Source: Edaphochlamys debaryana (taxonomy: Eukaryota; Chlorophyta; Chlorophyceae; Chlamydomonadales). From it: a DNA stretch of 64,000 nt. Under the pieces are notes generated by a model, which had not been told where the DNA came from, did not search any database, and worked only from the letters and a program-made list of their open reading frames with translations. Both the position numbers and the translations under genes were made by a program. Location: NCBI GenBank assembly GCA_016858145.1, contig JAEHOE010000030.1, positions 62,001 to 126,000 on the forward strand, written 5' to 3'. Below, one piece after another: positions 54,601 to 64,000 of the stretch (the first letter of the stretch is position 1; every line of letters starts with the position of its first letter).

Positions 54601-57600
54601 GAGGACCCGCTTGCGCTGTTGCTGACGTGTCCGCCTGCCGCCGGCTCGGGCCTGGCCGCGTGCCCTGCCCTCCGCCCCGCCCTCCTGCAGCCGCTCCTGC
54701 CCCCGTCCAAGATGTTCAAGAGCGGGGAGAGCCAGGCGGCCATGGGCGCCAACCTGCCCCCCGTCAAGAACTCTGGGCACCGCTCGATCGGCAGCAGGTC
54801 TATAGCAGGCGTGGTGAGACGGGGATCAGGGGTTGCGGCTGGATGCATATCATCGGGGTACCTTAGCGTAAGGTGCGGGGTCGGATCTGCACCGATGTGA
54901 CCTGCTCACGCAAGTACCCTGCCCGGTGCCCCCAGCGCTCGGAAATCAGCTTCGCCATCCCCAACCGGGACGTCACCACGCCCGCCATGAAAGGGAGAAG
55001 CGGGCCATCGGTCACGGTGGGGCAGATGGTGGGGGGGGCTAGAAGCAGTGTGCTTCCACGGGTCAGGGCTCTGAGCGGCGATATCCTGCTCTCGCAGCAG
55101 GACCCTACCCTTGCCCTTCTCATCTTTCCAGTGCCCTGGCCTTGACTCAAGAGTTTTGAGTCCGCTCGCTTAGCCACAGCCCTGCACCACAGCCTCCGAG
55201 GCCCCGCCAGCCTCACCGTTTCCCATGCATCCTCCCTCCCTCCTCACCCCCTCCACCGCCCTGCCCCCGCAGGTCCGACACGCGCCGTCCCGCGTGGAGT
55301 CCGCGGTCTCCTCCGCGGGTGGGTCCATGGACAGCACGGCGTTCGATGCGGACGGGAACCCCATCAAGCGCTCGCACATGTCCCGCCTAGGCCCCGAGAG
55401 CGAGGCCGACAGCGAGTTCCCGTCGGGCGACGACGGAGACAACGGCTCGCACAGCAAGCGGTACAAGCACGTGAGGCGGGGCGGGGGCGGGGCGGGGTGG
55501 GGCGGGGTGGGGCGGGTTGGGGTGGGGGCTTGGGGTCAATCGTCGTGGGGCAGGTTCGGGGGCAGGGCTGCCTGGGCCGAGTTAAGGAGGCGGCCGCAAG
55601 CTGGCACACAGCGCGAGGCGGGCTGCACTGGGCTGTGGGCTGTGGGCTTCATGAGGGCACTACTATTCCCGCTTCTTCCACTGACTCCTCCGTGTTTGTC
55701 CCAACCACATAAGGTTCGCAACGGCAAGGAGTGGGACGCCAAGGGCGCCCGCTGGCGGCGCGCCTCCGCGTTCCAGTCGTCTGCGCACTGCGCCATCTCG
55801 CTGCGCTTCCTGCGCAAGATCCTGACTGAGTACGTGGTGCCGCTGGCGCAGAAGCTGCAGGTGCCCCTGGACAAGGTGCGGATGGGGCCGAAGGGGTGGT
55901 GGAGGGCTTGGGCCTGAGGAGGGGCTTTGGGTAGCCGGGCCCGAGGCGGCGGCTTGCGGCTGGTGCATTGGGGGCAGCAGGGCGGGAGGATGGGCTGGAC
56001 AATTGTGGGTACCAATAGGTTAGAGGAAATGTGAGGACGAGGGCGGATCCCACATCGGCAAGGGGTTCGGGGTGGTTCCATCCCCAAATCCCGCAGTGGG
56101 TACAGCAGAAGAACCCGCTGCTGTCCCCTCTCACACACACATACCTCTGCTTACGGTTTCCGCGTTCCCTCACACACATACCTCACCTTTCCCCCACCCT
56201 CTCCAGGTCACGACGCTCACGGTGAACGAGATGATCGTCAAGCAGCTGACCATGGAGGAGCAGTGCCGGCTGGTGGACGTGCCGGGGCTGGTGCCCAAGG
56301 AGGACGTGGGCGAGCCCGACTACTTCATCTCCCACGCCTGGGGCAACCCCTTTGCGCACCTGGTGCAGTGCGTGTGCGATCACCTCAGCGGGGCGCTGGA
56401 CTCGACCAAGGTGGGGCGGGGGTTGGGGGGTGGGGCGGGGGTGCTTTCGTAAGGGGGCGCGTGGGTGAAGGGCGTGGTGCTGGGCCGCGGGGCCGACAGC
56501 TTCGGGGCTGCGGGCTGAAGGCTGCTGGGGATGTTAACCTCTTCAGCATGGGACGGCAGACTGACGCCGCTCCCCTGGCCCCTGCCCCGGCGCTCGCCCT
56601 CCCCTCTCCCCCAGGTGTGGATCGACATCGCGGCCGTGAACCAGCACCCCACGGAGCAGCAGCAGGACGACCTGGCCAACCTGCGGAACGCCATCTTCAA
56701 GTCCAAGGTGGGGGTTGAGGGCGTGGGAAGTGGGGGTGGGGGCGTGGAGAATGGGTTAGGGTGCGGGTCTTCAGCTGCGGAAGAGGGTGCTGCACCCCGC
56801 GCGGGACCCCTCTGGGGTGCCCTGATCCCACACCTCTCCTGCGGGGCGGGAAGCCAGCGACAATGCAAGCCCGTGATAAAGCTTCAGGCCAAGCCGTCGA
56901 GTGGCCGGGTACCGGTAGACGAAAGCCAGCCGCACCGCCTACCGGCACCCAGGCTACCCACCGGGGCGGCAACTCGCTGACTCGCTCAGCGCAAACACGA
57001 TGCCACATTCACGAAGTCGCCTGCCTCCCTCCCCTCCCCTCCCCCACCCCCCGTGCCCCCGTCTCCCCAGGCCACGCTCATGTGCCTGGACGTGACCGGC
57101 GCCCCGCTCAAGCGCGTGTGGTGCCTGTACGAGTGCGACAACACCATCACCATTCACGGCCCCGACCGCCTCGTGCTGCTCACGCCCAACTTCAGCGTCA
57201 AGGTGTGTGGGGGCGGGGGGCGGGAAAGGGAGGGGGAGGGGGCGGGCACGGGTGCCGGGGAAGGGTAGGGAGGGGGCCTCTCGAGGGGAGTGCGGCTCGG
57301 TGACGTGAGGCGTGGGCCTGCGTTACGGCTGGCAAACCTCCTTCCACCTTCCTCCTTCCTGACCGTAACCCGTCTTCCCTACACCCCAAACCACTCTTTC
57401 CCTACTCCCCTCCCCGCTGCTCCCAGGACATGGCCTCCGTGTTCAAGTCCATAAACGTCATGGACGCGGGCGTGTACAAGCAGTCGGACAAGGACAAGGT
57501 GCGGGGAACTACGGTAGCTGTGTGTGATGGATGCCTGTGGTGGCAGAGTTGAGGGGTGGGGGTCTGCTGGGGGAGGACCTACTGGTGGAGGGGGCTGGCT

Positions 57601-60600
57601 GGCAGTGTGTGCTAATGGAAGCGTACGGGCTGGCTGAGCGTGTCTCAGCGCTGCTTGTGGTGCTGTAAAACCCTGCACGCTTATCCCCTGCCCCCTCCCC
57701 GCCCCTCTCAGATTATCGAGGATATCGTGGCCCACCACGGCTCCACCACGGCCTTCGACAACAAGCTCAAGCTGCTCTTCTTGCTGGAGCCGCTCGACAC
57801 GCAGGTGCGCCCCGGGCCCCACCCCCCACCCCCCACCAGCTACTGGAAGCGGCCGCGCCGCTCCTTTACGCCTCTCCAGAGCTACCGTACTCCTGCACCG
57901 ATGGGGCCAGCGCCTGAGCATGGGTGCTGCGCCCAACGCGCTCAATGCGCGCGAAGCCCTCTCCGTTTGGCAAATGCCTCACACGCGTTCCCTTAACTCT
58001 CCCTACACGCTCTCCCACTCCCAGGCCGAGCTGGAGTCCCTGCTGGAGGGCACCACGGGGGCACACGAGTACGACTTCACGCCCGTGCAGATGTGGATCA
58101 CCTCGCCGCGCGCGCCGCAGGTGGGACCCCCGGTAGCTCATGCCAGAGTCGGATGGGGCAGGACGGGTGGAGGCGCTGGGTAGTGCGCTGAGACTGGCAT
58201 CACTATGGGCGAAGGAGTGGGCTGGGGAGAGAGGAAGGGACAGGGTTCGAGGGATACTGGCAGCCTAGGGAGTGCATGGCGCAGAGAACAGCGCTTGATC
58301 GAACACCACCCGACGTCATTGATCACGCCCTGCTGCCCCTGTTGCCCCCCCACCACCACCGCCTCCCGACAGGTGTGCGTCATCAGTGGGCCTGCGGGCA
58401 GCGGCAAGTCCACCATCTCGGCGGCGCTGTGCTGGGACGAGGACATGCAGCAACGGCGGCAGAAGGCCATTGCGCGGGGGCAGCGCGTGGGCTCGGCCAA
58501 GAACGCGGCGGCTGCGGGGCAGGTCCTGCTGCGGCAGATGAGCAACCTGGCCTCGGTGGCAAAGCCCACGGTGCACGCCTACCACTTCTGCAAGTACTCG
58601 GTGCGTGTGTGGGGGTGGGGGTGGGGGCGGCGGCGGGGGGTTGGGGGGCAGGGGCCGGGCTCTGGGGCAAAGGCGCAGAGTATGAGCTGGACATGCCGTT
58701 CTGTTTCGCGTTGCCACTGCTGACCCGTACTGCCCCCTCACCGCCTGGCGCCGCCCAGGACGTGCGGCGGCAGTCGCCCATCCGTGCCCCCACACCCCAT
58801 CCTGCGCCCTGTCGCCCTGAACCTGGTCCCCCGCACCCCTCCCCCCCCTCCCCGCCTCCCCCTCCCCCAGGACGTGCGGCGGCAGTCGCCCATCCGCATC
58901 GTCAAGACGCTGGCCTACCAGCTGGCGCAGAGGCTGCCGCTGCTGCGGAGCTACTACGCAGGGCTGGACCTGGCGCAGGTGCGGCCAGCGGCGGAATCCC
59001 GCAGTCCCCCTCCTCCTCCTCCTCCCTGCGTGTGGTGGGCTGCAGCCCGCAGAGGCCTGGCGCCTCAGGGCCGGCGTGTGGTGTGCGCCGCGCCCCTTCT
59101 ATAGTCCGTTCTACCTGGTCTCACCTTCCCTCACCTTCCCCCGCTCCACGCCCCACCACCACCACCGCCCCCGCAGGTTCTCCAGCTGCACCAGGCCTCC
59201 ACGGCCTTCCGCCTGCTGCTGCTCAAGCCCCTCACCACGCTGCTGCCGCGCGACGAGCAGGTGCGCGCGCAGCCTGGGGCCGGGGCAAGGGGCACGGGCG
59301 CGACAGGCTTTGCACATGTCTTTGCCCTCACCACCCCCCACGAAGCGCTCTCGCTCACACCTCTCCCCCGCCCGTCCCCCACCTCGCCCACCTCCTACCA
59401 CGCGCTCTCGCTCACAGCCCACTCAGCTACCCACCCACCCACCCCCTGAGCAGGAGCATGGCACGTGCATGTCGAGCAGGTTCTCTTCACACCCCCCACA
59501 TCCCAACCCCAACCCCTTCGGACCCCTCGCCCCTCATCCCCCATCCCACCCCCCACCCCCACCCCAGATCGTGGTGCTCATCGACGCCATGGACGAGGCC
59601 GACTCGCACGCGCAGCTGCCGCTGGACAACAGCGTGCTGCAGCTCATGCTGCACCAGCTCTCCTGCCTGCCGCGCAACGTCAAGATCATCACGTCCACGC
59701 GCTCCGCGCCGCACCTCATGGGGCCGCTGCGGAGGAAGTTCCACGGAGCGCTGGGTGCGTGCGGGCGTGCGCGGGCGGGCGGGCGGGACCGTGTGCGCAG
59801 GCGCGGGGCCGAGGCTAAGCTGACGTGGCCCCGAACATGCCGAGCCACTGTGGCACACTCTACGCGAGCATGAACCCGCATGCATGTCGTGCCCAAATTT
59901 CATGCGTCCCACCCTGCTGCGTGCATTAACCTTCCGACCCCGGCCCCAGAGCTGACCCCCCACCCCTCACCTCGCCTCTCCCCCCCCCCAGAGCTGACCC
60001 CCTCCATGGTGCGCAAGAGGGAGTCCACGCTCATCCAGCTGGAGCGCCGCCTGGCGCTGCGCTTCGGGGAGGCCTCGGCCAAGGCCGCCATGAGCACGGG
60101 CGCGGGCGAGAGCAACCTGGTCTACTACAGGTGCGAGCGGCGGCGTGGGCGGCAGGGGCGCAGGCGGAGGTGAAGGGCGTGGTGGTGCTCAAAGTGCCAG
60201 GTCGGGGTGTGTGGAGCCGGCTTTCATAGCAAGCTCTGCAAGCTGCTCTCCGCTGCCTCCACGTGTGTGGCATACGGTATGCACCTAACGAGCTAGCTCA
60301 ATTGCGCTCTGCCTAGCCTACCGGTGACATCCTCCTCCGCTGAGCCGCCTCCTGTTGGCTCCCCGCAGCGTGCTCATGCTGGTGGACCCGCCGCTGGACA
60401 AGGTGCCGGGGTCGCTGCAGGAGTGCTACACCGTGGTGTTCGCGGCGCAGTGGAAGCAGCTCACCAAGGCGCAGCAGGCGGAGGTGGTCAAGGTGCTGCA
60501 GGTGAGGCAGAGGCGGCGGCGGCGGCGGCGGCGGCGGCAGCGGCAGCGTCGCCGCTGCGAAAAGACACGCAGCCCGGAAGGTTGACCAGGGCGGCCAGGG

Positions 60601-63600
60601 GAATCTGACCCTGACCCGACCCAAAATATTGCTTCCCGCTCTCACTCTGGACTACCCGCCCTGGGAAGAGCGCCCGGGGGGCCTGCAGCGCCGCCCACTG
60701 CGTCAGCGAGCCCCTCTTCCTGCTGCGCGGCTCTGACCCTGACCCCACCCCACCCACTGCTCTCCGCCCCCACCCCCGCCCCGCCCCCGCCCCAGGTACT
60801 CATGGCCGCCCGCGAGCCGCTGCAGCTGTCGCTGCTGGCGGGGCTGGGGCTGGAGCACGTGCTGGAGAACCTGCCGGGCTGGGGCACCCTGCTTTACGAG
60901 CGGGAGTACAAGGTCTACAGGTGGGGTGGGGGTTGGGCTGGAGCATGAGGGATGGGCGGTTTGAAGCTGGGGCGCGGTTGAAGGCAGCGCTACGGCTAGG
61001 GGCCGGCTACCAAAAGCCGGCAATTCCAAGGATCCGTCTTTCGATCTACCGACCGCTTTGCCTCCCAGACTCCACTCTCTCCTCAACCCGCCTCCCCCTC
61101 CCCCTCCGCCCCCTCCGCCCCACCTCACCAGCCTGCACAAGTCACTCAACGACTGGCTGACGGACCCCGCCGCGGGGCCCTACCACGCGGACCCGCGGGT
61201 CGGCGACGCCACGCTGGGGCGCTACCTGTTCAACGCCGCGCACCCGCTGCCCTCCTACGGCGCCAAGTACCTGGTGTCGCACCTGCTGGCGGCGGGGCCC
61301 AAGCTCAAGGAGCTGCTCGACCAGGCGGTCACGGACCTGGACCACCTGGAGGTGGGCGCTGGGGTGGCTGGGCTTGGGGCGGGGACCATGGGCTTGGGCC
61401 TGGGCTTGGGTGGGCCTGGGGTCGGCTTTTCGGTGTGTGGAGCATCGGAGAATGAGGCTGGGCTTGGGGCGGGGCACCCGTTGCACTTGGCCGTGCCTTT
61501 GCAGCGAGGATCGCATTCTTCCTCTCCTCCCCTTCCGGTCTTACCCCCGCCGCCCATTCCCGCAACCCCCGACTCCCACACCGTCCAGGCGGTGTGCCGC
61601 GTGGGCTACGTGTTCCGGCTGCACCAGGAGCTGGCGGCGGCGGAGACCAAGAGCCGCGCCGTGTCGGACGTGGTGCGCTGGCTGGGGCTCAACTCGCACG
61701 TGCTGTGGGCGCACCCTGCGGCCGTGGTGCAGCTGGCCAACGAGGCGCCCAACAACTCGGCCTTCATGATTGCGCTGCGGCGGCCGCGGCGCTCCTCCAC
61801 CATCACCACGGAGCTTATGGCGGCCGCGGGGGCCGCGGTAGGCGGCGGCGCAGTGCCGCACATGGGCTCCGGCGCGCCCGTGACGCTGCTCAACAAGAAG
61901 CGGTCGTGGCCGGCGCAGCTTTCCATCTTGGCGCAGCACCACAGGTGGGGCGGGCTTGGGGCGGGGGTAAGGTGCGACGGTGTTGATTGGTTGCCTTGGA
62001 ATGGGGGGTAGGGGTCAGGTGGAGAACCACCTAGTGACGTACTGCTACAAGGTTGCCTGGGCTTCAAGAGCATGCGGTGCGCATGATAAAACCAGCTGCA
62101 TACCCCACACACCTAGTCCGCCAAGCGGCTAAGCTACTTCAGCATGACTAAGCTGCTGACTAAGCTAGCTACTTGTCCTGCCCCGTGCGTGACTGCCTGC
62201 AGAGCCGTCAACTCAGTGGCCTTCAACCCCTCCGGCACGCTGCTGGTGTCAGGGTCGGAAGACAAGTCGGTGCGCGTGTGGGACCCGCTCACGGGCGAGC
62301 AAAAGGCCGTGCTGTTCGGGCACACGGGCCAAGTTCTCGGCGTGGCCTTCTCCTCCAACGGCCAGCTCATCGCGTCGGGCTCGGTCGACTCGACGGTGCG
62401 CGTCTGGGACGCGTCGACGGGCGAGGAGAAGTGCGCCTTGGACGGGCACACGGACTGGGTCCGCGACGTGGCCTTTTCGCCTGGCACGAGCCCGGGCGCG
62501 AACGGCCGGTGGATCGCGTCGTGCGGCGACGACAAGACCGTGCGCGTGTGGGAGGTCGGGGCGGAGAACCCCGTCCTCAAGTACACGCTCAACGGCCACA
62601 CCGACGTCGTGTACAGCCTCTCGTTCAGTCCCGGGGGGGAGCTGCTCGCGTCGGGATCGGCCGACATGTCGATCCGCGTGTGGGACCCGGCGGCCGGGCG
62701 GCAGAGCGGGCGCGCGCTGGTGGCGCACAAGTTCGCGGTGACGGCCATCACGTTCAGCCCCGACGGCCAGTGGCTGGCCAGTGCCTCACACGACAAGGTC
62801 ATCCTGCTGTGGGAGCTGGCGGCGGCCAGGGAGACGGGCATGCCATCGGCGGAGCTGACAGGTGAGGGGACGGAGGGGGATGCGGGGCTCTGGTGACACG
62901 CAGCGGAAAGGGCATGATGATACGGTTTTGTGAGCGTGCGCGGTACCCATACGGCGAGCTTGCTTGGGACCAGAATTCGTTTACATATGAGAGCCTTCCT
63001 GAAGCTGACTAGCCGTGCCTACCACGCGCTCGCCCTAACTTGCCACCGTCCTTGCCCTGCTGCGCCTCCGCTCCTTCCCCAGGCCACCTGGACAAGATCC
63101 TGGACCTGGCCTACAACCCGGACGGCTCGCAGCTGGTCAGCGCCTCGGCGGACGGCTCGCTGCGCATCTGGGACGTGCCCTCGCGCCGCGTGCGCGGTGT
63201 GCTGCTGGGCCACGCCAGCGGCGTGGTGGCGGCCGCCTTCTCGCCCAGCGGCGCGCAGGTGGCGTCAGCAGCCAGCGACAACACGGTAGGCGGGCTCAGA
63301 TCTAGGTGGCTGACGTCCCGCAAAGTTTGCTGTGCCTGGACTTGGGGCTTGAGTGCTCGTTGGCCAGAGTGCACGGTCACAGGTAGCTAGCTCAAAGCCC
63401 TGACGTTGCCGGGCATTTGTCCCCCCTGCTGCCTCAGGTGCGGCTGTGGGACCCCCGGATAGCGTGCGAGAACAAGTCGGTGGAGGAGGCGTCCGTGAGC
63501 CACATGGACTGCGTCACGTGCGTGGCCTTCTCGCCCAGCGGCCACACGATTGCGTCAGCGGGGCAGGACTGGACGGTGCGGTTGTGGGACCCCTCGGACG

Positions 63601-64000
63601 GCAACCACCGTGCGCTGCTGTCGGTGAGCCTGGGCCTGGGCTGGGCAGCCAGTGGGCGGCTGGGCAGGGGCACCTGTGGGCTGCGAGTGCTGCCATGCCT
63701 GACCCCTGACCTCACCAGCGGTCCGTGCAGTCCTGTCTTTCGTCACGCTCTCCCGCCGGCCTTGCTTCTCACGCCTTCCCTGCTCCGCCTGCCCGCTCTC
63801 CGCTCGCAGGGGCACACGGACGTCGTGCGGTGCGTCGCCTTCTCGCCCAACGGCGGCCTGCTGGCCTCGGCCTCGTCGGACTGGACGGTGCGGCTGTGGG
63901 ACCCAGTGGCCGGCACCGAGAAGGCGCTGCTGCAGGGCCACCAGGACCGGGTCCTCTCGGTCACGTGGTCGCTCAACGGCCGCATGCTCGCCTCCGCCTG
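51616..64000 (+). CDS. TIR-like / NACHT / WD40 STAND protein (partial)
   Basis: Twenty-eight exons chain in phase to about 1902 residues and run off the window: 51616-51699, 51787-51888, 52056-52130, 52499-53251, 53421-53478, 54122-54813, 54936-55010 (or 55016), 55273-55470, 55714-55875, 56207-56410, 56615-56707, 57071-57202, 57427-57498, 57712-57804, 58025-58120, 58373-58600, 58871-58978, 59177-59260, 59568-59754, 59992-60130, 60369-60501, 60796-60920, 61132-61351, 61589-61944, 62203-62861, 63083-63285, 63438-63623, 63810-64000. After about 680 mostly disordered residues, a TIR-like domain (about 765-876) shows DYFISHAWGNPF, VWIDIAAVNQH, ATLMCLDV and RVWCLYEC, whose Glu aligns with the NADase Glu of TIRs. 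The NACHT domain (964-1165) shows P-loop GPAGSGKST, Walker B VVLIDAMDEAD and sensor KIITSTRSAP. LHKSLNDWLTDP is typical of the helical part after NACHT. From about 1490 there are at least nine WD40 repeats (VRVWD, GHTD). Such STAND proteins oligomerise when WD40 binds a trigger and so activate the N-terminal effector. 5' and 3' ends are missing. Confidence 0.85.
58759..58784 (+). repeat. Perfect echo of a NACHT exon start
   Basis: CCCAG|GACGTGCGGCGGCAGTCG...CATCCG is identical for 26 bases to the true exon start at 58871, 112 bases downstream, acceptor included. Using the upstream acceptor would shift the frame. Confidence 0.9.
59950..59962 (+). repeat. Echo acceptor 42 bases before an exon
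   Basis: CCCCAG|AGCTGACCCCC occurs at 59950 and at the true exon start 59992. The 42-base step keeps the frame and the intervening codons are open, so use of the first site would add 14 residues. Confidence 0.75.
60512..60539 (+). repeat. (CGG)n trinucleotide tract
   Basis: Nine CGG units lie just inside the intron after the donor at 60502. Confidence 0.95.

Noticed and set aside
1009..60325. Recurrent palindrome-like TACCGGTA/ACCGGTA in introns and spacers
   Set aside because: I counted roughly a dozen sites, only modestly above what base composition would give; no consistent position or orientation was seen.

Overview
The window reads as nuclear DNA of a very GC-rich green alga of the volvocine/Chlamydomonas type. 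Genes are split into many short exons by introns of roughly 80-800 bases with GT donors, pyrimidine-rich 3' ends and CAG acceptors. Codons are strongly biased to G/C at third positions, TGTAA appears where 3' ends are expected, and Gly/Ala/Ser/Gln low-complexity runs are common. The families also fit: a MYND-finger family, F-box-like/ankyrin proteins, and a NACHT-WD40 protein. No tRNA, rRNA, CRISPR array, bacterial operon or complete transposon was recognised. Exon models were built by hand from splice signals and reading-frame phase, without transcripts.

Layout, left to right. 1-93 is the proline-rich tail of an upstream plus-strand gene. 2398-6430 is a MYND zinc-finger gene carrying several frame lesions and two in-frame stops, probably a pseudogene. 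7025-10073 is a complete membrane-anchored TKL-type protein kinase (8 exons). 11107-19054 is a CNNM-type DUF21/CBS-domain membrane protein (21 exons) with one in-frame TGA and one suspect splice acceptor. 20370-37517 is a 36-exon gene for a protein of about 1846 residues, mostly disordered, with alpha/beta modules at the C-terminal end that look like universal stress protein folds. 38979-41515 is an F-box-like/ankyrin-type protein. 41614-43425 is a tandem duplication, each copy with its own TATA box and a two-exon small gene. 44446-46732 is a small Ala-rich protein of unknown function. 47378-50417 (minus) is a TIPIN/Swi3/Csm3 replication-fork protection protein. From 51616 to beyond the right edge lies a STAND protein with a TIR-like domain, a NACHT NTPase and at least nine WD40 repeats.

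Two features stand out. The last gene has an NLR-like architecture (TIR-like, then NACHT, then WD40), the layout of an innate-immunity-type sensor. Second, many introns contain a second, degenerate or perfect copy of the edge of the neighbouring exon together with its splice site ('exon echoes'). The clearest case is an array near 31.8-32.25 kb with a period of about 103 bp that gives one exon five consecutive copies of the same 3' splice site. A short repeat of about 30 bp also recurs in five introns of the large gene in both orientations, and three introns use GC donors.

The genes do not form an obvious pathway. TIPIN and the STAND gene are divergently arranged and may share the roughly 1.2 kb between them as promoter. 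The unknown gene at 44.4 kb and TIPIN converge.
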